The notes under the pieces are model-generated. The model saw only the letters and a program-made list of their open reading frames with translations, ran no database searches and was not told the origin of the DNA. From Clytia hemisphaerica (Eukaryota > Cnidaria > Hydrozoa > Leptothecata > Clytiidae), in NCBI GenBank assembly GCA_902728285.1, contig CACVBU010000627.1, positions 1 through 64,000 on the forward strand: a stretch of 64,000 bases of DNA. The letters are read 5' to 3'. Positions 12,601 through 20,829 of the stretch are shown here, piece after piece; within the stretch, counting starts at the first letter, position 1; the number at the start of each line of letters is the position of its first letter. A program made the position numbers and the translations under genes.

Positions 12601-12763
12601 TTGCTGGGTCCGCTCGAAGCGCCCTAAAGGGGCCCCTCGCTATACGTTTGGTCGATCTTTGTTCAAAACTTTCAAAAAATGTAACGTTGATAAGTCATGT
12701 TGGCATGTTCTTGCTTCTGATAGATTTCAATGGAGAAATCTCATTAATAATTTGAATATATAG
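9674..12763 (+). CDS. LINE ORF: AP-endonuclease plus reverse transcriptase
   Basis: One ORF of 1029 codons. I chose the ATG at 9674 (context ACATAATGG: A at -3, G at +4); the frame is open to 9617. Residues ~15-270 are an exonuclease-endonuclease-phosphatase domain that nicks target DNA: QNVRG near the start, QETWR, GADTNSSMG, then IDHFI and SDHRAI. Residues ~535-830 are the reverse transcriptase: NYRGIMLLE, SQCGFRPDRG, the FFLDLVKAFDRVPR block with its catalytic Asp, GVKQGDILGPLLF, and the catalytic YADD box at about residue 750 (nt 11921-11932). The C-terminal ~230 residues carry paired Cys/His, RQMAWAGHVIRM and a basic tail. There is no RNase H and no gag-like ORF. All key motifs are present and no stop interrupts them, so it may be active. 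Confidence 0.92.
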   Translation: MAKRNRKKNIRKVQIISQNVRGIKSDARLQELFNVISKRNALAVCLQETWRNGSELFEHEQYKLISSGLDKSLQSGKRGSQGVAIALNQDGVIAWNAAGCESHTDLGARIIAVRLLLKDHQKRDVGVFIISAYAPVGIAHENIWNDFFDRLNLCISRKNKNDILIIGADTNSSMGRSVEIDNCPLGKFGIQHINDSGRRLLSYLSMNNLNVATTKFQKNDYITWIHPRSKKGHQIDHFITNIEMAHRVTDAGTTSPLIDSDHRAIFLKLRVMKRLQKKIEPRQKMMILDHSKLLENNVRESFCQSVSHKLNNLDTPSYSDLANAVNKASFELLPKKTKPKPGWFQANEKKLSSLIEARNQALENCFKKRRTRSSSKRLQAARQALKLAVKSSKNEWIDSHCNTLNKHLGTKSAWDALKHLKKGLTITKPTATRKMKKSDGALCTNAKENATVFRDHFEKLYDKNPHFDPTVLDTLEQSPVHTGYDLIPSEEEIVRATSKLKNSAPGESGISSYEWKSLLTNNDTLIILRNIIYHIWDTETIPDEWNIGRLTILPKKGDLSLPKNYRGIMLLEVSYKIIAIILQERLRPIQESLDHESQCGFRPDRGCIDAIFTVKLALKKRREHGLESWVFFLDLVKAFDRVPRELLWLILERFGVPLKLVNLLKALHKAFKVKFTVDEVTETMNCSIGVKQGDILGPLLFTFFIAAVMITWRKTTEVQACIFKTKEDAVMTGRSYRAYGEDLPLQDSEYADDTALLFNSRKEAESGIEESMSHLARFGMEVHSGPLEPREDSKSVVLFCPKPPSKYENPETYDNLDLSDIIIGQRYIPIVDKFVYLGSMISNDCSDKGDVQMRIQKASIAFGSLKKCIFSNSSVNFDVKGKVYSTYVIPILLYGVECWSLTESLLTSLRNFHHRCVRIMCHVNRYQSWVKRISNVELLNKVCLNSIDSYLCQRQMAWAGHVIRMPWFRLPRKMISCWVRSKRPKGAPRYTFGRSLFKTFKKCNVDKSCWHVLASDRFQWRNLINNLNI

Positions 12764-12862
12764 CTAGACTTTTATTTCTTCTAGTATTTTCTTATATATG
12801 ACAATTTTCTGATAATTTTTTTAGGATGTGTTTGCGCTGTGATTCTCTTGACTATTTTCAGG

Positions 12863-12888
12863 AGGCCTATTCCCTTTAGGGAAGGCCT
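12863..12888 (+). other. 3'-end hairpin of the LINE
   Basis: AGGCC-TA-TTCCC, loop TTTA, then GGGAAGGCCT gives a ~10-bp stem with a 2-nt bulge. It lies just before the element ends in CTTCTTCTTCTA. LINEs without poly(A) often use a 3' stem-loop for RT recognition, so that role is plausible. Confidence 0.45.
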
Positions 12889-12904
12889 ATGCTCTTCTTC
12901 TTCT

Positions 12905-14064
12905 ATACAGGGTTCATTCATTTTACTTGAGGAATACAGGGTCCATTCAATTTCCTTGAGGAATACAGAGTTCATTCATTTTCCTTGGGGAATACAGGGT
13001 TCATTCATTTTACTTGAGGAATTCAGGGTTCATTCATTTTACTTGAGGAATACAGGGTCCATTCATTTTCCTTGAGGAATACAGGGTTTATTCATTTTCC
13101 TTGAGGAATACAGGGTTCATTCATTTTCCTTGAGGAATACAGGGTTCATTCATTTTCGTTAGCAAATACAGGGTTCATTCATTTTCCTTGATGAATACAG
13201 AGTTCATTCATTTTCCTTAGCAAATACAGGGTTCATTCATTTTCCTTGATGAATACAGGGTTCATTCATTTTCCTTGAGGAATACAGGGTCTATTCATTT
13301 TCCTTGAGGAATACAGGGTTCATTCATTTTCCTTGAGGACTACAGGGTTCATTCATTTTCCTTGATGAATACAGGGTTCGTCCATTTTCCTTGAGGAATA
13401 CAGGGTTCATTCATTTTCCTTGAGGAATACAGAGTTCATTCATTTTCCTTGAGGAATACAGGGTTCATTATTTTCCTGAGGAATACAGGGTTCATTCATT
13501 TTCCTTGATGAATACAGGGTTCATTATTTTCCTTGAGGAATACAGGGTTCATTCATTTTCCTTGAGGAATACAGGGTTCATCCATTTTCCTTAAGGAATA
13601 CAGGGTTTATTCATTTTCCTTGAGGAATACAGGGTTCATTCATTTTCCTTGAGGAATACAGGGTTCATCCATTTTCCTTGAGGAATACAGGGTACATTCA
13701 TTTTCCTTAGCAAATACAGGGTTCATTCATTTTCCTTTGAGGAAAACAGGGTCCATTCATTTACCTTGAGGAATACAGGGTCCATTCATTTACCTTGAGG
13801 AATACAGGGTTCATTCATTTTCCTTAGCAAATACAGGGTTCATTCATTTTCCTTGATGAATACAGGGTTCATTCATTTTCCTTGAGGAATACAGGGTCTA
13901 TTCATTTTCCTTGAGGAATACAGGGTTCATTCATTTTCCTTGAGGAATACAGGGTTCATTCATTTTCCTTGATGAATACAGGGTTCATTCATTTTCCTTG
14001 AGGAATACAGGGTTCTTTCATTTTCCTTGAGGAATACAGAGTTCATTCATTTTCCTGGAGGAAT
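12905..14064 (+). repeat. 29-bp minisatellite, right block (~40 copies)
   Basis: Continuation of the array at 8980-9404. Besides the main unit there are variant units (CCTTAGCAAATACAGGG, CCTTGATGAATACAGGG) that recur in blocks, a sign of unequal exchange. The array stops at GGAGGAATATTTTCCC. Confidence 0.9.
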
Positions 14065-14328
14065 ATTTTCCCATTGGTAGTCTCAGATATTTGATTTTCA
14101 AGTTCTATTGTAATACCCCCGAAACAATCCCACAATGCATCGCCTTTTTAGAAAAATCAAAAACTGCGATAAGATCTAACACATAAACACACTAATATCT
14201 GAGCTATACGAACAACGATTTTAAACTATAGAAATGCATATCCTTCTGATTACTGTCCTGTCAATGTAATTCGATAGAACTACAGGTCAACGGCTTTCTA
14301 ACTATACACAAATTACATCCATTATCAG
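14065..14328. other. Short spacer before the mTOR-like exon
   Basis: No gene is seen. The last bases form a plausible splice acceptor (AATTACATCCATTATCAG) for the exon at 14329. Confidence 0.4.
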
Positions 14329-14556
14329 GCTTTGATTTACCCGTTAACCGTCGCATCGGAGTCAGCCAGTGCGGATCGCCAAAACGCTGCCGAACAAATC
14401 TTCTGCAGTCTACGTGAACACAGTCTAGCGTTGGTAGAACAGGCTATGATGGTAAGCGAAAAGTTGATCCGAGTTGCTATCCTGTGGCATGAGTTATGGG
14501 CCGAAGGACTGGAAGAAGCATCTGGGTTATATTTTGGTGAACGTAACGTGAAAGGA
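14329..14556 (+). pseudogene. MTOR: Orphan mTOR exon: start of the FRB domain
   Basis: After an acceptor (ATTATCAG) the frame reads [10 protein letters not shown], then [20 protein letters not shown], then [20 protein letters not shown] and VKG. This is the segment of the mTOR kinase that leads into the FKBP12-rapamycin-binding domain; animal mTOR has LIYPLTVAS and [20 protein letters not shown] there. The match stops at VKG (14556). The next bases (GGAATTTCTATTTC) offer no GT donor, and the frame ends at a stop at 14578-14580. No other mTOR exon was found in the window. Compared with conserved mTORs, HEMWHEG reads HELWAEG and EASRLYF reads EASGLYF. I infer a duplicated or captured exon, now a fragment. 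A real exon with a non-canonical donor is the alternative. Confidence 0.8.
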
Positions 14557-14669
14557 ATTTCTATTTCTCTATTTGGTTAAGTCGCAGGAAGCGACTGAAC
14601 TGACTACCCAATTCCCCTCACATGGCATGGGCTGACCCGGGAGAAGGTTCATTCACTTTCCAAGTGAAC

Positions 14670-14748
14670 CGCTGCGAGTGGGAATCGAACCTCATTTGTC
14701 TGTGCAGCTATCAATGTTAATGACCACTCTACCACAGTGCCAGCGCCG
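14670..14748 (-). mobile_element. tRNA-derived SINE head
   Basis: On the minus strand TGGCACTGTGG (14732-14742) fits a pol III A box and GGTTCGATTCCC (14680-14691) is a perfect B box, spaced as in a tRNA. The acceptor and D stems do not close, so this is a tRNA-like SINE promoter and not a tRNA gene. Transcription would run toward lower coordinates. Confidence 0.65.
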
Positions 14749-15346
14749 TGTTGGATCCTTTGCATCAAGTCATGAAGAATGGACCTCAAGCACTCAATGA
14801 AATATCTTTCCAACAGGTACTTTTCCTTTCTGTTTCTCATATTTATTATTACTAGGTCACAGTGTGGATGTAAACCACACTGAAACGACCGCCTTCCATC
14901 ACGCATCACGCTCGCGAAAGAGCGCGCGTACATTATTAACGCTTACATGTCATCTCCAGTACATTTTAGATTATTCGTTGAAAACATATTACATTATATT
15001 CATTTTTCTTGTCTCGATTATTCAATTCCGAATAAAAGACATTCAGGGGAAAAAAAGAGAAACACCTGGGTAATCTAGTTAAAAAAACCGAAAGTAAATG
15101 GTAGACAAAGTAACGAGCCAAGGCAAAACGAGATTAGCGTACCACTATGAAAGAAATTTGATAAGGAAGATCTTTACAAAAGCGAAAAACCTTATTGCCT
15201 GTATCTTAGAAGACGTTCCTTGAATGTTGAATTCAATATTAGTTCCCTAAAAGTAGCGAAAATTCAATTCAAGACAAAGAAAAAACAACGTATTTTGCGT
15301 TTAAAGATGTTATATTTGCAAAAAAATAGAAGTTTGTTGGATATGT
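14749..15346. other. No gene seen
   Basis: No coding exon or element ends could be supported. The stretch lies downstream of the stop codon of the minus-strand ORF at 15347-16039 and upstream of the SINE. Confidence 0.4.
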
Positions 15347-16039
15347 TTAGATGCGTAGATGCTTGAAGAGTTGCTCAAAGTCTTTATTGTCACGTTCGTC
15401 ATACTCGACATTGGACGCAGATTTTTTCTTTCGTCCTTTTGCGACGTTTGATTTAGCATCGTTAAGTGTTTTAGTGACATAGTCGGTTGGTGTGAAAAGC
15501 TTGTTGACTATGGTTTCTCCTGAGCGAACATCTGATGAGATTGTCATTTTATTGGTGAGCTGGTCTGCTAAATCTTTGAAGACTTTGTCATCTGTAGATT
15601 TGTAGACTGTTGATTCACCCATTTCGACACAAGGAAATGAACGTTGTTGAATGAGATCATTCACGTCTCGGCGTTTTGCTTTGATAACAACACGAGCCTC
15701 AGTAAAAGGTTTTGATTTGAAAACGGCCTTCTTGTATGAAGCTTTCAGAACACGGTGATACAATTTCAAATTGATTTGAGAACGCCCAGTGTTCAACTTC
15801 TTTATGTTTGAATTCTCCAATGCAAATGCCATTGCACGAGGATTTTTGGATTTTCCGATCTGACGAAATTCATCTCGGGATTCAATTTTTGAATGCAAAT
15901 CGACAACAAATTTGCGTTTCGCGGTGAAAACTTTTGCACGAGTGATATCGACCTTTGTCTCAGAAGCAATATTGAACAAAGATTTACTCGAAGCATTTGA
16001 ATTTTCACCGAAGACTTTCATTTTACTCAAAATACACAT
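15347..16039 (-). CDS. Unknown basic protein, 230 residues, intronless
   Basis: An unbroken ORF from ATG at 16039 (second ATG at 16021) to a stop at 15347-15349. Long unbroken frames are rare here, so it is likely a real gene. I do not recognise it. The protein is rich in Lys and Arg (for example KAKRRDV, KGRKKKS) and ends in an acidic-then-basic tail (DERDNKDFEQLFKHLRI). No signal peptide, membrane segment, zinc-binding cysteine pattern or enzyme motif is visible; only two cysteines are present. The composition would suit a nuclear or nucleic-acid-binding protein, but that is a guess. CRE-like sites lie 78-125 bp upstream. Confidence 0.55.
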   Translation of the reverse strand: MCILSKMKVFGENSNASSKSLFNIASETKVDITRAKVFTAKRKFVVDLHSKIESRDEFRQIGKSKNPRAMAFALENSNIKKLNTGRSQINLKLYHRVLKASYKKAVFKSKPFTEARVVIKAKRRDVNDLIQQRSFPCVEMGESTVYKSTDDKVFKDLADQLTNKMTISSDVRSGETIVNKLFTPTDYVTKTLNDAKSNVAKGRKKKSASNVEYDERDNKDFEQLFKHLRI

Positions 16040-16116
16040 TTTTGCAAGACTTTCTGCGACTTGATTCGACAGAAGAAATTATTTGAAAAGAACTTTCTGA
16101 GTTGAAAGAAAACAAT

Positions 16117-16164
16117 TGACGTCAAATATTTTCACGATTACGTCAGAGGATGATGTTTACGTAA
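16117..16164 (-). promoter_or_regulatory. Cluster of three CRE-like sites
   Basis: TGACGTCA (16117-16124, a perfect CREB/ATF site), TTACGTCA (16138-16145) and the palindrome TTACGTAA (16157-16164, PAR-bZIP type) lie within 48 bp, 78-125 bp upstream of the start codon of the minus-strand ORF at 15347-16039. The spacing suits a bZIP-responsive promoter. No clear TATA box was identified. Confidence 0.4.
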
Positions 16165-17500
16165 CGATTTATTTCAAATTTGTCCAGATTTTGGTGGCTT
16201 CCAAAACTTTTACAGCAAAGAAAGTTTTTGGACCTACCTCGGAGATCCTTTTATTTTACCTTTGTTCGTCCGTTGTCCGTTCTTATGTTACCAGCTTTTC
16301 TCGGGATTGGCCCATTACATTATTTATTTCTGATTTTTTGCATTGTGATGTAAAATGACAGTACCCATAAAGTGACGGAGCCCGATTTTCGAAAAAAATT
16401 TTTGGGCCAAGAAAAAGATTGTTTTTATTTGTGCCCAAAACTCAGCATGGTTCCTTACCTCTGATAAACATCGGAAAGCCAGTGTGAAACAAGTTTCATC
16501 ATGTTTTTCAAGCTTACGTATCTCTATGCTATGATGCTATCTTTTCTTTTCCGTTCGAACATTTTCATTCAACATGTTTCTGACTATCTATTCAGCAGCG
16601 TTAGTTATGTATCTCATTCTTTAAATACTGTTCCCTGTTTTGAATAAGTTTTGATACTGAAAGATTCGATTTTCCTCATAATTCACGATTCGTTTGGAAT
16701 GGAACAGACACAGCTGACAAGACTAGAAATATCAGCTTAATTAGGTGGATGGAAGGAACCAAGGCTTGATGCATGACGGCCGAAATTGTTTTTTATCATT
16801 TTTTTTAATTGGGCCTGCCAGTGAGACACACAGATCTGTAAAGCCCGAAGGACTAGATCCGCGGCCTTTATCGAAAAGTGAAGCAAGTTTTGGTAGGATT
16901 TTTCAGGATTTAAAGGCCGAAGCGAGAATTGCAGTTTCAGTACTTCCACTTTGCTTCATCGGATTTTTCGATTTAGGAGGGGTTAAGTGGCTTCCAGGCT
17001 ATATTCTCTGCCTTATTGGAACAAATTTGAGCTTTTAGACTCTGTCTTAAGTCTAATGTTAAAACTTTTCTTCCGAACTGTACTTCAAAGCACTTAAATA
17101 AAAATCAGTTGCGGTTTTTAAGTTTTGCGGGAATTCCCCTATTTTGCCAAATATTTAGTGCCAGTTGTAGAAGCCAAACAAAATTGTAACTTGTTCACGT
17201 CGAAGTTCTTCAACATTGGGGGTAGAACAGTTGAACTTGTGGTAAGCCAGTTCACAAGCAGCTGGTAACAATGGTGTTTCCTTGTTAAATAACGTGGAGT
17301 CGCTCGTCTCTATTTGGATGGTCTTGATCAACATTGGATATAACCAGAATATTTGCAAGGCTGCAAAACTAAGAGCAAAGTGAGAAAAAGTTTTAAAACC
17401 AAGAAACGGAGTCCTTCAGATAAAGTCAATCCCCACATTTTACAAGCAATTAAAGAGGAAATTGAACCTCTTAAAAAATTGATATTGGTCATCATCGAGT
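16165..17500. other. No confident gene; repeat fragments
   Basis: Positions ~16369-16430 (GTGACGGAGCCCGATTTT...) match a dispersed repeat also present near 20115, 43735, 44225 and 44722. A plus-strand frame from 17353 ([17 protein letters not shown]...) is Lys-rich and follows an AG, but it runs into the palindrome at 17501 and has no recognisable domain. Confidence 0.4.
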
Positions 17501-17640
17501 TTTTTTACAAAACTTATCATTATGGCAAAAAATGAATGCATAAATTTATTTTTATTTCGATTTTACTTAGGACTGTAAAATCGAAATAAAAATAAATTTA
17601 TGCATTCATTTTTTGCCATAATGATAAGTTTTGTAAAAAA
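17501..17640. repeat. Perfect 66-bp inverted repeat (palindrome)
   Basis: Arm 17501-17566 and arm 17575-17640 are exact reverse complements, with the 8-nt loop TTAGGACT. The match stops at once on both outer sides (T versus G). Perfect long arms suggest a very recent event, such as a templated inverted duplication, or a cloning or assembly artefact. No target duplication is visible, so it is not a typical MITE. Confidence 0.85.
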
Positions 17641-18182
17641 GCTGGATGGATAAGTGAGGAAAATTCAAACCTGTAGGTAGGAGGCGACTTCACCATTATA
17701 AATGATAATTTGTTCAGTTTCACAGAAATTAGCTGCTTCGCCTCGATTTTCCAAGCCTCAAATGTTGTATCTGGTACCTTAAGATTATCGAGACAAATTA
17801 TTGATTAAATTCTCAAAAAATAAACCATCAAAAAGAGAAAGTTGTTGACAGAAATTTTTAGAAGTTAGTAATCATTAATAAAATTTTTCGAATGTTTTGT
17901 AACAAAAGGTAAAGGAAAATGAAATACAAAATAGTTTTGTATGCATAACCAACAGAAAAAGTGTCTTTGTGAGAGCCTCTGCTTCATTTCACTCCTTCAC
18001 ACATTTATCAGCGTCATTTTACATGTATTCTTCAGTGTCAAACAATAAATCTCCCCGAATAGGGAGAACCAACCTCGATCAGAGGCAGTTTGAAAGACCC
18101 TTTTCGTTTCTCTCTTTCTCGTATTTCGTTCAGTAATGCACAATATGTGCCTAGTGGCTTTCTACAGTTCATCACGTGACAG
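17641..18182. other. No gene seen
   Basis: No exon or element ends could be supported up to the acceptor at 18181-18182. Confidence 0.35.
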
Positions 18183-18425
18183 ATTGTTAACCGAAGATTC
18201 GTCCACTAGGGTCGTCGAGCCCGACTCGGGATGCGGCATCAATTTTGCTGACCATCATTCCTCTCCAATGGAAAGTTGGCATTAAAAATGTGTAATCAAT
18301 CTACTTAGACTTTCTCGATTGTCTTTTCTAGACCCTGACTTGAACGAAGATCAGCAATGTTTCGTTGAAATAGAGGAATTGGTTATATGCAGAGGTCGAT
18401 GTCAATTTGAAAACCTTAGAAATGA
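18183..18425 (+). CDS. Candidate two-exon fragment of an unknown gene
   Basis: Exon 18183-18274 (acceptor CACGTGACAG, weak donor GTTGGC) and exon 18332-18425 (acceptor TTGTCTTTTCTAG, good donor GTAAGT) are separated by a 57-bp intron. Both are open in the same phase (1 to 1). The joined frame reads LLTEDSSTRVVEPDSGCGIN..., then DPDLNEDQQCFVEIEELVIC and RGRCQFENLRN. The acidic stretch and the CRGRC cysteines look like real protein, but I cannot name the family and no flanking exon was found. Confidence 0.35.
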
Positions 18426-19145
18426 GTAAGTGTTTGTGTGTAACTATGTTTTTATTTTTAGAATGAATCAAGGATGAGGCAAAGTGAATTCTTTGGTTAT
18501 ACGCTAATCAAATTCTGAATACTGAAAGTAGAGTTCCGTGAGGAAATAGTTCAGTGGCTATACTTTAAAAAATATTCATTTATCCCAAATTTATTACTCT
18601 TTGATTACCGTCCATCCTATTTGATGAATCTATATTATAATACGCTTAAATCGGAACTCTCCCATTCTCGCATTCTCGCATGAAGCTTTTTTGCTAGCGA
18701 TTTTTAAGCAGACGGCAATTAGTTTTTGCGCCTTTTCTGGATTGATCTTTATATTGGTCAATTTTCAGCCTTAACCCTTCGAGCATCTTGGGGGGGGTGG
18801 CAAAGAGTCCCCTTCTCCCAAAAAACGAACTTTTTGATAACTTTTGAAATATTTATCCAATTGACTTGAAGTTTTGCAAGTGTGGGTATTGATGATACAA
18901 GCTTTTAGCCAAAATTTCAGCAAAATCGATTGCGTGGTTTTGCTGAAAGTGAGCATTTTAGGTAAAAACGGACCGGTCTGTAAAATACCAACCGCTCAGG
19001 TGACTAAATTGAAATTTTGCACACTGCCTTTTTTATTATTGTTACAACGAATACAAAGTTCAGGCACGCCGTGGGCCTCTAGAACTTGTTTTTGTCTATT
19101 TGCAATAAATAGCATAGTTCATGGTTTGCCCATGCTTTGTTTAAA
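18426..19145. other. No gene seen
   Basis: Introns or intergenic sequence; nothing is supported. Short frames on both strands lack domains. Confidence 0.4.
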
Positions 19146-20102
19146 TTATCCTTGAACAATTTTATCGATATTATTTCTGTCACGTATTTTGGAAGCGCGT
19201 TCCATGTTGAGATCGTTCTTTGAAATTAGGACTTGCTTTGTGCACCGTGTGCTCCATCGTCTGGGAAATTCATCTGAGCTCGTGTATATGCCTTCTACAT
19301 GGTCGCGTCCTTTTAGTGAACTTTTTTGGTGTTGTTTTACAATCATGGATATACTTGTACCTGGACCATGTCACAGAAAAGCATTTGAAACTCAAGGGAT
19401 GGTAGCGCCAGGCGTCTTAGTCTTTCTGCATATGGTAACCGTAAGATTGCTTTTACTAGTTTTGTCGCACGTCTTTGGACACTCTCGATCAAGTTTATAG
19501 ATCGACGTAATGTTGGTTGCCATACTGATTGAGCGTACTCTACATGTGGTCGTACAAAGGTGGTATACGGTGTCTGGAATACGTGAATACTAGGGTCTTG
19601 AAATCCTCTTTTGATCAATCCCAACATAGGATTAGCTTTGATTGTTTAGCGATGTTTTCTTCAAATGAAAGCTCCGAGTCAAAACACCAAGTTGCTCTCC
19701 ATTTAGTTGATATTGATGTGCATGCTTTATGTTCTCAAATTTACCTATTGTTAAAACGTGGCATTTGTCAGGGTGGAATTTTAACAGCCACTCACGGAAC
19801 CATCTTTCAAGTGCTTCAATGTCATGTTGTACGATTTAGCAGTCAAAAATGGAATTTATATCCTTTATAATCTTCGTGTCGTCTGCAAACAAGAAAATGC
19901 TTGATAGAACATGTTCTGGTAGGTCATTAATATAAATAACAAAGAGCAGAGGACCGAGCACGCCGAGCACGCTTCTTTGAGGACTGCCACTTATCACTGG
20001 ATCTAGAGATGATTTTGCCCCATTAACACTCAGTAATTGCTTGCGGTTCAATATAAGATTTGATCCACAATTGACTTTATGCACAAAGATGCGTATTAGC
20101 AA
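19146..20102 (-). pseudogene. Decayed 5'-truncated LINE (RT part)
   Basis: Minus-strand fragments in different frames match a CR1/L2-type reverse transcriptase. At 20102-19836 the frame gives RKQLLSVNGAKSS...PQRSVLG, then GPLLFVIYINDLPE and FLFADDTKI with the catalytic FADD box. At 19627-19343 it gives MLGLIKRGF...RPHVEYAQSVWQP and VQRRATKLV...LPYAERLRRL, the usual C-terminal segment. The PQG motif reads PQR and GVLG is duplicated, so the copy is dead. The 3' end lies near 19146; endonuclease and ORF1 are missing. Confidence 0.8.
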
Positions 20103-20471
20103 TGCTCAAACATGACCGAGTCCGATTTTTGAAAAAAAATAAATAAATTTCCGAAAATGCCGGAAATCGCCGTTTTTGCCGATTCTCATTGAACTTTTTC
20201 TTGATATTTCTTTGTTTTTTCATGTTTTTTGTTTTCTAAAACTTAAGAAAGTTTAGCGATTTTTGGAAGTCTCCTTATGAAGAAAACAGTTCGATTTCAA
20301 AGATTTCAAAGTTTCCGAAATACGGAAATTTTACGAGTAAATACCGAAAGACCGAAACATTTTTAGGCAATTTACCGTCACTGGCAATATTTCAAATACA
20401 GGAATACCGTACTTTTTCCTAATGGAAAAAAAGTTCTCCAAAAGAAAGAAATTTTCTTGAATCATTCATTA

Positions 20472-20647
20472 TTACTTGTTTCTTGTCTCGAATAATGCGT
20501 GTCCTACTTCATTGTAGTGAAAAAGATCCGACTTTTCTTTAGGAAGGCAAGAAAGCCAAAATGTCTCAGGCCCATCCAATTTGCGGAAAATCCAGCCATT
20601 CCAGGCTGATGATTGTTCGTAAGGGCATTTTAAGGCATAGTAGGGGG
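20472..20647 (-). pseudogene. Possible coding flank of the foldback insertion (downstream part)
   Basis: Just left of the foldback element the minus strand is open for about 60 codons (SPYYALKCPYEQSSAWNGW, then LDGPETFWLSCLPKEKSD). Read on the minus strand, the other flank (24859-24683) would come first. The two flanks are off by one frame after removing one copy of the 8-bp duplication. The composition looks like protein, but I do not recognise it. Confidence 0.25.
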
Positions 20648-20829
20648 ATTTCTTTGGCAAGCTCGCAATGTATGGGCAGGCAAAATCGTCGGCCTTTTCA
20701 ATACACGTCAGATCTGAATCTGACGGTATTCCAAAAAACATTAGACGTATTATAGAGTAGTATGGTTGTAACATGATATATAATATACTATTTAAACATA
20801 TTACATCAGACATAGGCATAGGTAGTCTG

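Larger units (their letters stand above)
9405..12904 (+). mobile_element. Full-length non-LTR retrotransposon inside a minisatellite
   Basis: A ~3.5-kb element with a short 5' leader (9405-9673), one long ORF and a ~140-bp 3' UTR without a poly(A) tail. Both flanks are the same 29-bp minisatellite, which ends in GGGTTCATTCA on the left and resumes with TACAGGGTTCATTCA on the right. Any target duplication is hidden because it would look like the repeat. The ORF is unbroken, so the insertion is probably young. The C-terminal WAGHV.RM segment is shared with RTE/BovB-like and related LINEs; the clade is not settled. Confidence 0.85.

Noticed and set aside
12839..13075. Open frame across the minisatellite (repeated SSSIQGSFILL-type peptide)
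   Set aside because: It arises from the 29-bp minisatellite and shifts frame with every unit.
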